A DNA stretch of 64,000 nucleotides from an uncultured Cohaesibacter sp. Lineage in GTDB: Bacteria; Pseudomonadota; Alphaproteobacteria; Rhizobiales; Cohaesibacteraceae. Shown in pieces: positions 9,648-18,330 of the stretch (position 1 is the first letter of the stretch; each line of letters begins with the position of its first letter). The position numbers and the translations under genes are program-made. The notes beneath the pieces were generated by a model. The model searched no databases. It saw only the letters and a list, made by a program, of their open reading frames with translations, and was not told the origin of the DNA. The stretch spans positions 4,977,001 through 5,041,000 of the forward strand of contig NZ_OY762905.1 of the NCBI RefSeq assembly GCF_963666525.1. The letters are read 5' to 3'.

Positions 9648-9748
9648 TGCAATGGAGGGTTTTCAAGCCTGTCGGAACCGACGCCGTGAGGAAATCGGGC
9701 TGGGCGCAAACATTGAAATTCATGCTAGATTGAATAAACGAAGAGGCA

Positions 9749-9762
9749 TTGATCACGATCAA
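9749..9762 (-). promoter_or_regulatory. FNR/FnrL-type box upstream of torS
   Basis: TTGATCACGATCAA is a perfect match to the FNR-family consensus TTGAT-N4-ATCAA. A TAGCAT hexamer on the minus strand (9728 to 9723) is placed so that the box would centre about 41 bp before the start of torS transcription, the classical activating position. It suggests that the sensor is induced at low oxygen; this is inference from position. Confidence 0.65.
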
Positions 9763-9887
9763 CGGATGCCCACAGGGTTTCTTTGTTAAGTCTCGAAATG
9801 CCAAAGGATTCAGCTTTTTGTAAATAGAGAGAAATTGCCGCGATGACCGCTGACAAGAGGACGCCAGAAAAGGACCGTTTGCTGGAA

Positions 9888-10175
9888 ATCGAAGACGCAA
9901 TTCACCTCCAGGGACGAAGGGATACTACTCCGATGGCCTGGCGTTTCCGTGCCGCATTTTCCAGCACCAAGCCGGGAAAGTGACGCGAGTATATTCGTGC
10001 AAGGGCCGTCGTAGGCGCAGAAGGCGTTATGGAAATCCAACGGTTCCCAAAGCAGGGATCCCCGATCATGACAAGTGTTTGCTGGGCCAACAGTCTGGCA
10101 AAGAGCCCCGATGGTGTTGCCGTTGCGGCGGGAGATATGTTGGATTTCCTGCCCTTCGAAATGCTGCTCGGATAA
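9888..10175 (+). pseudogene. Remnant of moeA (molybdopterin molybdotransferase), C-terminal domain only
   Basis: One plus-strand frame, interrupted by TGA at 9981-9983, reads like domain IV of MoeA. Before the stop: GRRDTTPMAWRFRAAFSSTK. After it: REYIRARAVVG, then RFPKQGSPIMTS, then AGDMLDFLPFEMLLG and TAA at 10173. The R-x-FP-x-x-GS and LPF-x-x-LL motifs are typical of the alphaproteobacterial MoeA end. About 300 N-terminal residues are absent; an upstream in-frame TAG sits at 9825. It lies between torS and moaA, so a moeA gene probably once belonged to this molybdenum-cofactor neighbourhood. Alternative: an unrelated frame with chance similarity. Confidence 0.6.
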
Positions 10176-10250
10176 TTGTCTGGAAGATGACTGGCTACAA
10201 GAGAATTCCGGATGGCTCAGGGTAGAGAGGGAACTCGGCTGGCTTCTGTC

Positions 10251-11231
10251 CTAGCCGCCAGTGACTGACATGCTGCGCTGGATGCGCGCTGTGTCATGTT
10301 GGAAGTCGTGCTGCTTTGGCTTGAGTGCCATCGCCTCGATCAGAAGGGCCTTGAGGTCACTGTCACTGATGCCTGATCTGAGGTGATCCCTCAGCTCGAA
10401 ATTGACACTGTTTCCGAGACAAAGGTGCAGCGTCCCGTCGGCAGAAAGCCGAACGCGGTTGCATGTCTCACAGAAATGCTGGGACAGGGGAGTGATGAAA
10501 CCAACATGCATGTTGGTGTCGTCGATACGGAAATACTGGGCCGGGCCACCGCCGGACATGACGCTTGGCGTCAGGTCGAACTGTTGGGATAGGGTCTCGC
10601 GGACGTGACTCAAGCTAAGGAAACTCTTGCAGGCATCCTGACCACTTGATCCGATTGGCATCGTTTCGATGAAACGAAGAGCAAAGCCCATTTCCAGACA
10701 ATAGGCCGTCAGATCCAGAACTTCGTCGTCATTTACATCTTTCATGACCAGCATGTTGATTTTGATGGGGGAGAAACCGAGATCCCTGGCCTTTCTGAGG
10801 CCTCTCAAGATCACATTCAAATCCCCCCCTCGGGTGAGGGCGCGATAGCGATCCGGATTGAGAGTATCAAGACTGACATTGAGGCGCTTGACGCCCGCTT
10901 TGAAAATCGCTTCGGCACGGTCCTCAAGCAGCACAGCATTGGTACTCATGGAAAGATCGTCGATACCGGGAATGTCAGTGAGCGAGTGCGCCAACTGATC
11001 AACCCCCTTGCGCACCAGGGGCTCACCCCCGGTTAGACGCACACGACTGACACCCAGATCCGCAAATGCGGCAATAACGCGCACGATTTCAGCGAAGGAC
11101 AAGTATTTGCTGGTGGAAATGAACGAATTGTGTCGTTCAGGCATGCAATAAGTACAGCGCATATTGCACTTATCGGTGATCGACAGACGGACATACTCGA
11201 TTTTTCGCCCATAGGTGTCACAAAAGGCCAT
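10251..11231 (-). CDS. moaA: GTP 3',8-cyclase MoaA (molybdenum cofactor biosynthesis)
   Basis: 326-residue radical-SAM enzyme. With MoaC it converts GTP to cyclic pyranopterin monophosphate, the first step to the pterin carried by TorA. Radical-SAM cluster CNMRCTYC at residues 22-29. The second, C-terminal [4Fe-4S] cluster ligands lie in CETC followed downstream by LHLCLG. The protein ends in the GG pair typical of MoaA. I chose ATG at 11231 (GGAGG 8 nt upstream) instead of the longer frame from 11294. Its upstream region carries the same composite element as torC, suggesting co-induction with TMAO reductase. Confidence 0.93.
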   Translation of the reverse strand: MAFCDTYGRKIEYVRLSITDKCNMRCTYCMPERHNSFISTSKYLSFAEIVRVIAAFADLGVSRVRLTGGEPLVRKGVDQLAHSLTDIPGIDDLSMSTNAVLLEDRAEAIFKAGVKRLNVSLDTLNPDRYRALTRGGDLNVILRGLRKARDLGFSPIKINMLVMKDVNDDEVLDLTAYCLEMGFALRFIETMPIGSSGQDACKSFLSLSHVRETLSQQFDLTPSVMSGGGPAQYFRIDDTNMHVGFITPLSQHFCETCNRVRLSADGTLHLCLGNSVNFELRDHLRSGISDSDLKALLIEAMALKPKQHDFQHDTARIQRSMSVTGG

Positions 11232-11273
11232 AATAAAATCCTCCGCGAATTCGAAAAATAGCCTAGTGACTTT

Positions 11274-11323
11274 TTGTAAAACCAATGCCGCCACAATATT
11301 AATACTTCTGGCTCAATTGTTAA
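11274..11323 (-). promoter_or_regulatory. Composite tor-type promoter/operator upstream of moaA
   Basis: TTGTAAAAC, 14 nt, TATTAAT, 7 nt, GCTCAATTGTTAA on the plus strand: the same three blocks, spacing and orientation as upstream of torC (5958-6007). All 29 block positions are identical, while none of the 7 nt in the inner gap agree and the 14-nt gap is mostly different. It lies 43-92 bp upstream of the moaA ATG. Probably a TorR site plus -10 region. Confidence 0.65.
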
Positions 11324-11865
11324 TGAATTGCGACGCTCGTGTTTCTTCTTGACACGCAAGCTGGTCGGGAGGTTCCCCAAGGGGTGCTGCCCTGGGAGAC
11401 AATTGGCGAGGGACAGCAATCTGAAACCGCTGTAATGACGAGGATGCCAACCATTGGGGTAATTCTTGCTCCTGCCGACCTTTTCTCCGCCTGATTGGTT
11501 GCTCTTGCTGGCGCAGTTCACTTGATACATCAAGCACTTCGGTGCGCTAGACAATAGGTTGCCAGTTTTTACATGACCACCAGAAAACACGCAAACTTCA
11601 TTTGAATATTTCCAGAAATACAAACGTCATTGAGATATAAATTCCGAACCAATACGTACTCGCAAAAATTGTATACTTAGATGTTCAGTTTCGTTGGCGA
11701 GATGAGAAAGTAAAAATAATTCGTTTAAAAAATTATTAACTTTTTAAACTCACAATATTGTCTAATTTTGCAATTAAGTCTCTCGTGCTTGTAAACAGAA
11801 TCAGATACAGTGCAACCACAAGAAATGTCCAGTGTTGAGCTTCAAAGGGGCGCACACAAGGTGAG
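11324..11865. other. AT-rich intergenic region
   Basis: About 540 bp, strongly AT-rich from 11580 on, between moaA and the lipoprotein gene. Open frames here have no Shine-Dalgarno sequence and no recognisable family. It probably holds the promoter of the lipoprotein gene, but I cannot assign a hexamer pair with confidence. Confidence 0.4.
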
Positions 11866-12279
11866 GTGTTGTTTACTCTTCTGATGGCAAATCGATCTGG
11901 AGCAATTATGCATCTTATGAAGGCGCTCGGCGCAAAATTCTCAAACAAAAATGGGGTCAAAGCGCCCGAGGTTGTGGTTGGCATGACGTGTTTGTTTCTC
12001 GTGGCTTGCCAGTCTACGCCAGGAGACAAGAGTGTTTCAGTTTCAACATATTCGCCAAGAATAAGCTACGCCTCCCACACCACAACTGTTCAGCCGAAAT
12101 CGAGCAAGTTTTCGAATGGCACTTATGCTGCGGCAAAGCCAATTCGCAAGTCCAAATCCAAGCCCTTGCAGCTTGCCTATAACCAGGATGCAAGGCCCGA
12201 AAAGCTTTATCTTGGCTCTGCCAGTTACATTTGCTCTGCCAGTGGTTTTGGCTCACGAGCAAGTTGTCGCGCACGCTAG
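11866..12279 (+). CDS. Small putative lipoprotein, unknown function
   Basis: Up to 137 residues; the true start could also be 11908, 11917 or later, since no clear Shine-Dalgarno sequence decides it. A hydrophobic stretch ending in LVAC, followed by Q-S-T, forms a lipobox, so the mature protein is probably lipid-anchored at that Cys. The mature part is Ser/Lys/Tyr-rich and low in complexity. It ends in SYICSASGFGSRASCRAR, with two Cys around a Gly-Phe-Gly. I do not know the function. A rho-independent terminator follows directly. Confidence 0.55.
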   Translation: MLFTLLMANRSGAIMHLMKALGAKFSNKNGVKAPEVVVGMTCLFLVACQSTPGDKSVSVSTYSPRISYASHTTTVQPKSSKFSNGTYAAAKPIRKSKSKPLQLAYNQDARPEKLYLGSASYICSASGFGSRASCRAR

Positions 12280-12303
12280 AAAAACGAGAAATCGCATGTT
12301 GCA

Positions 12304-12330
12304 AAGGTCCGATCTTCGGGCCTTTTTTTA
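12304..12330 (+). terminator. Rho-independent terminator after the lipoprotein gene
   Basis: Stem AAGGTCCG / CGGGCCTT with one G:T pair, short loop, followed by a run of seven T. Confidence 0.75.
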
Positions 12331-12722
12331 TGCTTGAACGCGATTGTCCTCAGGCAATTTTTTGAGCATGAATGAATTCGAATCAAGACGGGCAAGATTC
12401 TACCGGAGGTGGAATGTTTCTTTTTATTTCCATTTTTAGAAAATATGTGATAATATGTAGTTAATAATAAAGAAATGAGCACTCAAATTGCAATTTTTGG
12501 AAAAATATTTCTAAAGACCACAAATTGCTCTGCGCGCTCAATAACTTAAAAACCAGCAGGCACCGCAGCTTTGAAAGAAGCCCGAATTGAATTTCGGCAA
12601 GAAACAGAAATACCCGGCAAGCTTTGCCAGGTAATACGCCAGCTACCGGATTCAATCCAAACTCGTCAGAAAGACTTCAAATTAGAAGCGGCGGTGCATT
12701 AAGTCTGCACGGAGGAGCCAAT
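12331..12722. other. AT-rich intergenic region upstream of the polysaccharide operon
   Basis: About 390 bp with no credible gene. The part 12420-12540 is very AT-rich (runs such as TTTTTATTTCC and TAATAATAAAG) and probably contains the promoter of the following operon. I see no clear operator. Confidence 0.4.
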
Positions 12723-13760
12723 ATGCATAATTTGAAGCACTCGGGTGCGTATTCACGCCTCGAGAACGGGAAAGTGCGCCGCAAATTCAGCAAAACAATT
12801 TTAGTGGCTGGGGGAGCCGGATTCGTAGGAACGCATCTTTGCAAAAGACTGCTGGATGCGGGGAACAAGGTCATTTGCGTGGATAGTCTGATGACAGGCA
12901 GGCAATCCAACATTCAGCCATTGATCGGTGAAGCAGGTTTCAGCTTCATTCTTCACGACATCATCAGACCTTTGAAATTTTCAAGGCCCATCGACGAAAT
13001 CTACAACCTCGCATGTCCGGCTTCGCCTCCACACTATCAGGCAGATCCGGTCCATACCATGCAGACATGTATTTTGGGGTCCATCAATCTGTTGCGCCTA
13101 GCCCGGAAAAAGGGTGCCAAGATACTTCTGGCGTCAACATCCGAGGTCTATGGCGATCCCAAGGTTCATCCTCAACCCGAGAATTACTGGGGCAATGTCA
13201 ATACGGTCGGACCACGGTCCTGCTATGACGAAGGCAAGCGGTGTGCTGAAACGCTGTTTCATGACTATGCCGCGCGCGATGGAATTGAGGTCAAGATCGC
13301 TCGCATCTTCAACACTTATGGTCCGTTGATGAGGCCTGACGATGGCCGTGTCGTATCAAACTTCATTTGTCAGGCTTTGCAAGGCTTGCCACTTACGGTT
13401 TATGGCGAGGGTCAGCAGACGAGATCTTTCTGTTATGTTGACGACCTTGTGTCCGGATTGGTGGCATTGATGGCGACAGGCAAGGAAGTCTGTGACCCGG
13501 TGAATCTGGGGAATCCCGGCGAATTCACGGTGATGGAGCTGGCCTTTCTGGTCAAGGAAATGACGTCGTCCAAATCCCGCATCGAGCATTTGCCGCTGCC
13601 AAAGGACGATCCGGTGGTTCGGCGACCATTGATTTCGCGCGCCAATCGTTTGCTCGGTTGGCAACCGACCATTCCTCTTCGCGAAGGTTTGGAAAAGACG
13701 ATAGCCTATTTCGCTGCCGAGATCTTTGCCAATGAGCCCATCGTGGAGGTGGCCGAATGA
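12723..13760 (+). CDS. UDP-glucuronate decarboxylase (UDP-xylose synthase)
   Basis: 345-residue extended short-chain dehydrogenase. Rossmann motif [11 protein letters not shown] near residues 30-40; catalytic Y-x-x-x-K in SCYDEGKR; the surrounding TSEVYGDP and [12 protein letters not shown] are diagnostic of UDP-glucuronate decarboxylase, which makes UDP-xylose from UDP-glucuronate. Start at 12723 chosen for GGAGGAG six nt upstream; the longer frame from 12624 lacks one. The stop overlaps the start of the epimerase gene in ATGA, so the two are translationally coupled. It supplies a pentose donor for the polysaccharide made by the downstream glycosyltransferase (inference). Confidence 0.87.
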   Translation: MHNLKHSGAYSRLENGKVRRKFSKTILVAGGAGFVGTHLCKRLLDAGNKVICVDSLMTGRQSNIQPLIGEAGFSFILHDIIRPLKFSRPIDEIYNLACPASPPHYQADPVHTMQTCILGSINLLRLARKKGAKILLASTSEVYGDPKVHPQPENYWGNVNTVGPRSCYDEGKRCAETLFHDYAARDGIEVKIARIFNTYGPLMRPDDGRVVSNFICQALQGLPLTVYGEGQQTRSFCYVDDLVSGLVALMATGKEVCDPVNLGNPGEFTVMELAFLVKEMTSSKSRIEHLPLPKDDPVVRRPLISRANRLLGWQPTIPLREGLEKTIAYFAAEIFANEPIVEVAE

Positions 13761-14743
13761 CAGGGCAGGCAATACTGGTCACCGGAGGGGCCGGCTTTAT
13801 CGGTAGTCATACCTGTAAGCTTTTGGCCTCCGATGGCTTCAACCCGATAACATATGACGATCTGAGCACGGGCAATCTGTCTGCCGTGAAATACGGGCCA
13901 TTTGTCCGGGGTGAGCTCAGCGACACAGGGAAACTGGTCGATACCATCAGGACGTATCGACCCGTCGCCGTCATCCATTTTGCCGCTCGTGCCTATGTAG
14001 GAGAGTCTGTCGATCATCCTGCCCTATATTATGAAACCAATGTAGGCGGCACACTCAGTCTGTTGGCCGCCTGTCGTACCATGCAGCTTGACAAGATCGT
14101 CTTTTCAAGCAGTTGCGCAACATATGGCATCCCCGAGAAACTGCCCATAACGGAGCAGACACCGCAAGCGCCGATCAACCCCTATGGGGCTACCAAGCTG
14201 ATTGTCGAACGGATATTGCAGGATTATCGCGCGGCCTATGGGCTCCAGTCGGTCATCCTTCGCTATTTCAACGCTTGCGGGGCTGATCCTGATGGGGAGC
14301 TGTCTGAAAAACACTCACCAGAGACCCATATCATTCCTCTCGCACTGATGGCCGCCAGTGGTCGGGCCAATACGCTCAGTATTTTCGGCACCGACTATGA
14401 AACGAGGGACGGGACCTGCGTACGCGACTACATCCACGTGGCAGATCTCGCCAGAGCCCATGTTCTTGCAGTCCGGCATCTCTTGCAGAACAAGGGAAGC
14501 ATGATTGTCAATCTCGGTTCCGGTGTCGGAATCTCGATTCTGGAAATTCTCGACACGGTACGTAAGCAGACCGGACATGACGTCCCGGTGAAATTCGCAC
14601 CGCGCAGGCCCGGCGACCCCCCTGTGCTCTATGCCGACCCGGCCTATGCCGAGAAAGCTTTGGGGTTCAGAACGGAGATGTCGGATATCGGTTCAATCAT
14701 AAAGACCGCAGCGCCAACTTTTGGCCTGGAGGTGAGGTCATGA
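13757..14743 (+). CDS. galE: UDP-glucose 4-epimerase (GalE family)
   Basis: 328 residues. NAD-binding [11 protein letters not shown] at residues 10-20; SSSCATYG and the Y-x-x-x-K motif in NPYGATKL; the C-terminal half has the [10 protein letters not shown] and [10 protein letters not shown] segments typical of GalE. Interconverts UDP-glucose and UDP-galactose; after UDP-glucuronate decarboxylase it might also act on UDP-xylose/UDP-arabinose, which sequence cannot decide. It overlaps both neighbours by 4 bp (ATGA), so it is in the middle of a tightly coupled operon. Confidence 0.87.
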   Translation: MTGQAILVTGGAGFIGSHTCKLLASDGFNPITYDDLSTGNLSAVKYGPFVRGELSDTGKLVDTIRTYRPVAVIHFAARAYVGESVDHPALYYETNVGGTLSLLAACRTMQLDKIVFSSSCATYGIPEKLPITEQTPQAPINPYGATKLIVERILQDYRAAYGLQSVILRYFNACGADPDGELSEKHSPETHIIPLALMAASGRANTLSIFGTDYETRDGTCVRDYIHVADLARAHVLAVRHLLQNKGSMIVNLGSGVGISILEILDTVRKQTGHDVPVKFAPRRPGDPPVLYADPAYAEKALGFRTEMSDIGSIIKTAAPTFGLEVRS

Positions 14744-16593
14744 CAAACACAGACCGGACGCATGTTGCTCCGTTGGGGGCAATTGACAGATCGGAGCCTG
14801 GGTTGCTCGTCCCGGTATTCACCCATCGTCAAAAATGGGTCAATGACGGCGGCCTTGTGCTCTGGTTTGCCAGTCTGGTCTGGTTCTGGAACTGGTGGTT
14901 GACGGGCGACCATGTCATCGGATTGTTCTGGTATGGTGCCCTGTCGGTCACGCTGTTGTGGATCACCCTGTTACCTTTGTATTTTCTGCTGATTTTCCGT
15001 GGTGCATGCAAGCCGAGGCCAGACCTGATGCCGCCGGAAGGCGCTAGGATTGCCATGGTCGTAACCCAGGCGCCGTCAGAACCGTTTGCCGTTTTGGTGA
15101 AGACACTCGCGGCCATGCTCAATCAACGGCTTCCGGATGGGGTTTCTTACGATGTCTGGCTCGCATCTGAAAAACCGGATGCAAAGACCAAACTTTGGTG
15201 TGAGGAACACGGCGTTCATCTTTCGACAAGGCAAGATGATGCAGCCTATCATCGTCCGACCTGGCCAAGGAGAACACGCTGCAAGGAAGGCAATTTGGCC
15301 TATTTCTACGACCATTTTGGCTACAGGAATTATGACTTTGTAAGTCAGCTGGATGCAGATCACGTGCCGGAAGAAGATTATCTCTGGCATATGTTGGTTC
15401 CTTTCAACGATCCGCAGGTGGGGTATGCCTCCGCCCCTTCTATCTGCGATGCTAACGCGGCAACCAGTTGGTCGGCACGCAGCCGCCTCTATGCAGAAGG
15501 TTCCCTGCATGGGGCACTGCAGGCCGGTTACAACGATGGCTGGGCTCCATTGTGCATCGGTTCCCATTACGCTGTGCGAACGAAAGCCCTCAAGGAAGTT
15601 GGTGGTCTGGGACCTGAGTTGGCAGAAGATCATTCAACGACATTGTTGATGAATGCTGGTGGCTGGAAAGGTGTGCATGCGCTGGATGCTATTGCGCATG
15701 GAGACGGGCCGGCAACCTTCGCCGATCTCGCAACGCAGGAATTTCAATGGTCGCGCAGTCTTGTGACAATCCTGCTGCGCTACTCGTCCGAGTATGTGCC
15801 GCATTTGAATGGGCGGCTCAAATTTCAGTTCTTGTTCTCGCAGTTGTGGTATCCGCTGTTCTCGGTGTTCATGGGCTTCATGTTCCTGCTTCCCGGTATC
15901 GCCTTGTTGCGGAACGAACCATTTGTCGGGGTAACCTACCCGGAATTCCTGCTGCATTTCGTGCCAATGTCGGTGATCCTTGTCGCGCTCGCCATTTTCT
16001 GGAAACGTGGTGGCTGGCTACGCCCCATGTCGGCAAAGATCATAAGCTGGGAGGCATCGCTTTTCCTTCTTGCCCGTTGGCCATGGGCACTGATGGGCAG
16101 TCTGGCTGCGGTCTGGGATCGCTTCAGCCCGGGTTTTGTCGATTTCAAGGTTACGCCGAAAGGAACGCACGGCAAGCAGTTGGTGGCATGGAAAATCATA
16201 GCACCATATCTGCTGCTGTCTGCTGTTTCTGCCGCGCCGATTGTCGGGATAGACAACGAGAGCGAAGCAAGAGGGTTCATCCTTTTTGCTGCAGTCAATG
16301 CAGGTGCCTATGCGTTCATTGCCGCGTTGATCATTCTTCAGCACTACCGTGAGACTGAAGGAAACTTCTATTGGGCGATCCTCAGGCAGCCGATTCACGC
16401 TGCCGTCACGGTCATGATGCTTCTCTTGCCAATGCAATTGTTGACAGACAAGGGAGCCAGCGCAATCGAGGCATTGTCCTATGGAGCAGACCCGCTGCGA
16501 CTGACAAGAACCACCTACATAGTCGCCGGGGCAGGGATGGGACGAAGTGGAACTCGGCACGTTTCACTCTCATTTAGGTGGATGCCAAACTGA
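14740..16593 (+). CDS. Membrane processive glycosyltransferase, family 2
   Basis: 617 residues. Two transmembrane segments near residues 35-85, then a cytoplasmic GT2 domain about 100-345: DADHVPEED (DxD-type metal site, about residue 204), LAEDHST (catalytic ED, about 295) and QEFQWSRS (the Q-x-x-R-W-like acceptor motif, about 332). Several further transmembrane segments follow to about residue 560. This is the architecture of cellulose/beta-glucan synthases, which polymerise and export a glycan. No PilZ domain is evident. It is coupled to galE by a 4-bp overlap. Product identity is unknown; a xylose- or galactose-containing or beta-glucan polymer is possible. Confidence 0.8.
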   Translation: MTNTDRTHVAPLGAIDRSEPGLLVPVFTHRQKWVNDGGLVLWFASLVWFWNWWLTGDHVIGLFWYGALSVTLLWITLLPLYFLLIFRGACKPRPDLMPPEGARIAMVVTQAPSEPFAVLVKTLAAMLNQRLPDGVSYDVWLASEKPDAKTKLWCEEHGVHLSTRQDDAAYHRPTWPRRTRCKEGNLAYFYDHFGYRNYDFVSQLDADHVPEEDYLWHMLVPFNDPQVGYASAPSICDANAATSWSARSRLYAEGSLHGALQAGYNDGWAPLCIGSHYAVRTKALKEVGGLGPELAEDHSTTLLMNAGGWKGVHALDAIAHGDGPATFADLATQEFQWSRSLVTILLRYSSEYVPHLNGRLKFQFLFSQLWYPLFSVFMGFMFLLPGIALLRNEPFVGVTYPEFLLHFVPMSVILVALAIFWKRGGWLRPMSAKIISWEASLFLLARWPWALMGSLAAVWDRFSPGFVDFKVTPKGTHGKQLVAWKIIAPYLLLSAVSAAPIVGIDNESEARGFILFAAVNAGAYAFIAALIILQHYRETEGNFYWAILRQPIHAAVTVMMLLLPMQLLTDKGASAIEALSYGADPLRLTRTTYIVAGAGMGRSGTRHVSLSFRWMPN

Positions 16594-16659
16594 GTCAAAA
16601 GGAGACAACGAGACCCAACCCAGCAGAACAAAGCTGGCCAGGTGAGGAGGGGAAAAGCT

Positions 16660-17622
16660 ATGAAGGCAACAGTATTTGCGACACAAACCGGAACGTCGGC
16701 CAAGGCACTCATGACGGTAAGCACACTTTCTTTGCTGGCACTAGGTTTTACCACGGCAAAGCTTTCGGCAATGGAAACGCCAACCGCGAATGGCAAGGGG
16801 CCTGTAGTGAATACGGGCACGCCAATTGAGCTGGGCAGCTACGATCCATACGGAACGTTCAAAGACGACCGCGTTGTCAAAATCGAACACCTGTTCCTGC
16901 CATGGGAAGACGTCGAACTGAAAAGCATGTTTGAGGCGGACGCCTATGCTCAGCAACGGGGGAGGGATCTCTTGATCACGGTTGAACCCTGGTCCTGGTC
17001 ACAGGACTGGCGTTTGATGCCGGTCGATCTGCGCAATGCAATTTTGAACGGTTCCTATGACCCGAACATGCGGGCAATCTGCAAGATTGCGGGCGAGCTG
17101 AGGAGCAACGTGACCATTCGTTGGGGCCAGGAAATGGAAGACCAGGATGGTCGGTTTACCTGGTCTGGTTGGCGCCCTGACGACTATATCAAGGCCTACC
17201 GCAGAATGGTCGATCTCTGCCGCAAGGAAGCTCCGAAGGCCAAATACATGTGGTCTCCAAAGGGGCTGGAGGGATTGCAGGCCTATTATCCCGGCGACAA
17301 CTATGCCGACAGCATCGGCCTGTCGGTCTTTGGCTTGCAAAAATATGACAATGACAAATTTGGTCGCGACAGAACGTTTGCCGAGCTTCTGAAACCCGGT
17401 TACGACCTTACAGTGCCGTTCAACAAGCCGATCGTCGTTGCCGAACTGGGCTATGTCGGCAAACAGGCATATGTCGACAACTGGAAACAGACGGTCACTG
17501 AAGTGGAAGCCGACTTCCCCGAACTGAATGCCGTCGTCTACTTCAACGACAAGGAAGTCCATCCTTGGCCGGAAGGATACGGACGCCCCGACTGGCGCAT
17601 TGATTTTCAAGTTCTGGAATAG
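16660..17622 (+). CDS. Exported GH26-like glycoside hydrolase
   Basis: 320 residues with an N-terminal hydrophobic export segment (about residues 15-37). The fold and motifs resemble family GH26 mannanase/endoglucanase: RWGQEMED near residue 152 carries the probable acid/base Glu, and VVAELGYVG near residue 265 the probable nucleophile Glu. The His usually before the acid/base Glu is replaced by Gln. Start at 16660 (GAGGAGGGG 7 nt upstream). Placed directly after the glycosyltransferase, it probably trims or releases the polymer in the periplasm, as other polymer-synthase operons include a hydrolase. Confidence 0.72.
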   Translation: MKATVFATQTGTSAKALMTVSTLSLLALGFTTAKLSAMETPTANGKGPVVNTGTPIELGSYDPYGTFKDDRVVKIEHLFLPWEDVELKSMFEADAYAQQRGRDLLITVEPWSWSQDWRLMPVDLRNAILNGSYDPNMRAICKIAGELRSNVTIRWGQEMEDQDGRFTWSGWRPDDYIKAYRRMVDLCRKEAPKAKYMWSPKGLEGLQAYYPGDNYADSIGLSVFGLQKYDNDKFGRDRTFAELLKPGYDLTVPFNKPIVVAELGYVGKQAYVDNWKQTVTEVEADFPELNAVVYFNDKEVHPWPEGYGRPDWRIDFQVLE

Positions 17623-17631
17623 GAGGAAACC

Positions 17632-18165
17632 ATGAAACGCCATAAGCAACTCGTCACGATGATCGCTTCCGGTGTGCTACTTCTTGGTTGCCTGTCTGCT
17701 TTCGCGGATCAGGACAAACCCGAATTTGACGATCCACGAACTCAGGCGCTCTTTGAAGCTTCAAAACCGATGACCGGCGACCATCTCTGGGTGGTCTTTA
17801 CCAATCACACCTGGAAATGGCAGGCTGGAGGCGGATTTTTTGCAGCGCGCAAGCAGGCCTTCACTGCCTGGTCGAGAGAAGGGGGGAACCCGAGTGTTGG
17901 CGATGGACGATGGTTCACCTTGACCAGCAAGGGCAGCCTCTGCTTCCGCGCCACATGGAGGGCCATGGACGGCAGTGCCCCTGCCGTAACCTGTTTCCGC
18001 CATCGTATTGTCGGCAATACCATCTTTCAGAAAAGAGATCCTGATGGCGAGTGGTATGTCTTCAAACATGCCAAGCGAACATACGGAGACGAATTTCTGA
18101 AGCTGCTCAAAGGAGACCATGTCTATTACCCCAAGAAGCGGGTGGAAGCCGAATTGGGGCGATAG
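17632..18165 (+). CDS. DUF995 family protein, putative lipoprotein
   Basis: 177 residues. The N-terminal hydrophobic segment ends in LLLGC, a plausible lipobox (Cys20); the mature domain (about 45-177) is rich in Trp and aromatic residues with GGGFF and GRWFTLTSKGSLCFRATW, the pattern I associate with DUF995. The function of that family is unknown, but members occur in rhizobial polysaccharide loci. AGGAGG precedes the ATG, 9 bp after the GH26-like stop. Last gene of the operon. Confidence 0.65.
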   Translation: MKRHKQLVTMIASGVLLLGCLSAFADQDKPEFDDPRTQALFEASKPMTGDHLWVVFTNHTWKWQAGGGFFAARKQAFTAWSREGGNPSVGDGRWFTLTSKGSLCFRATWRAMDGSAPAVTCFRHRIVGNTIFQKRDPDGEWYVFKHAKRTYGDEFLKLLKGDHVYYPKKRVEAELGR

Positions 18166-18220
18166 GCGTCAGATCCGGATCTCTGTTCGAGCCTTCAAGT
18201 CTGGCGGCACACCAATGATG

Positions 18221-18245
18221 TTATCGGGGGCGCTGCCCCCGATAA
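18221..18245. terminator. Bidirectional terminator between the polysaccharide operon and the 5-oxoprolinase gene
   Basis: Perfect 11-bp stem TTATCGGGGGC / GCCCCCGATAA with a 3-nt loop, between two convergent genes. Confidence 0.75.
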
Positions 18246-18330
18246 TCGATCAAGAATAGACCGTTCCTTTTGTACCTGGCGACAGGAACGGGCTTGCTTT
18301 TGCATGACTACGCCGTTTTGCAGGACCGCA

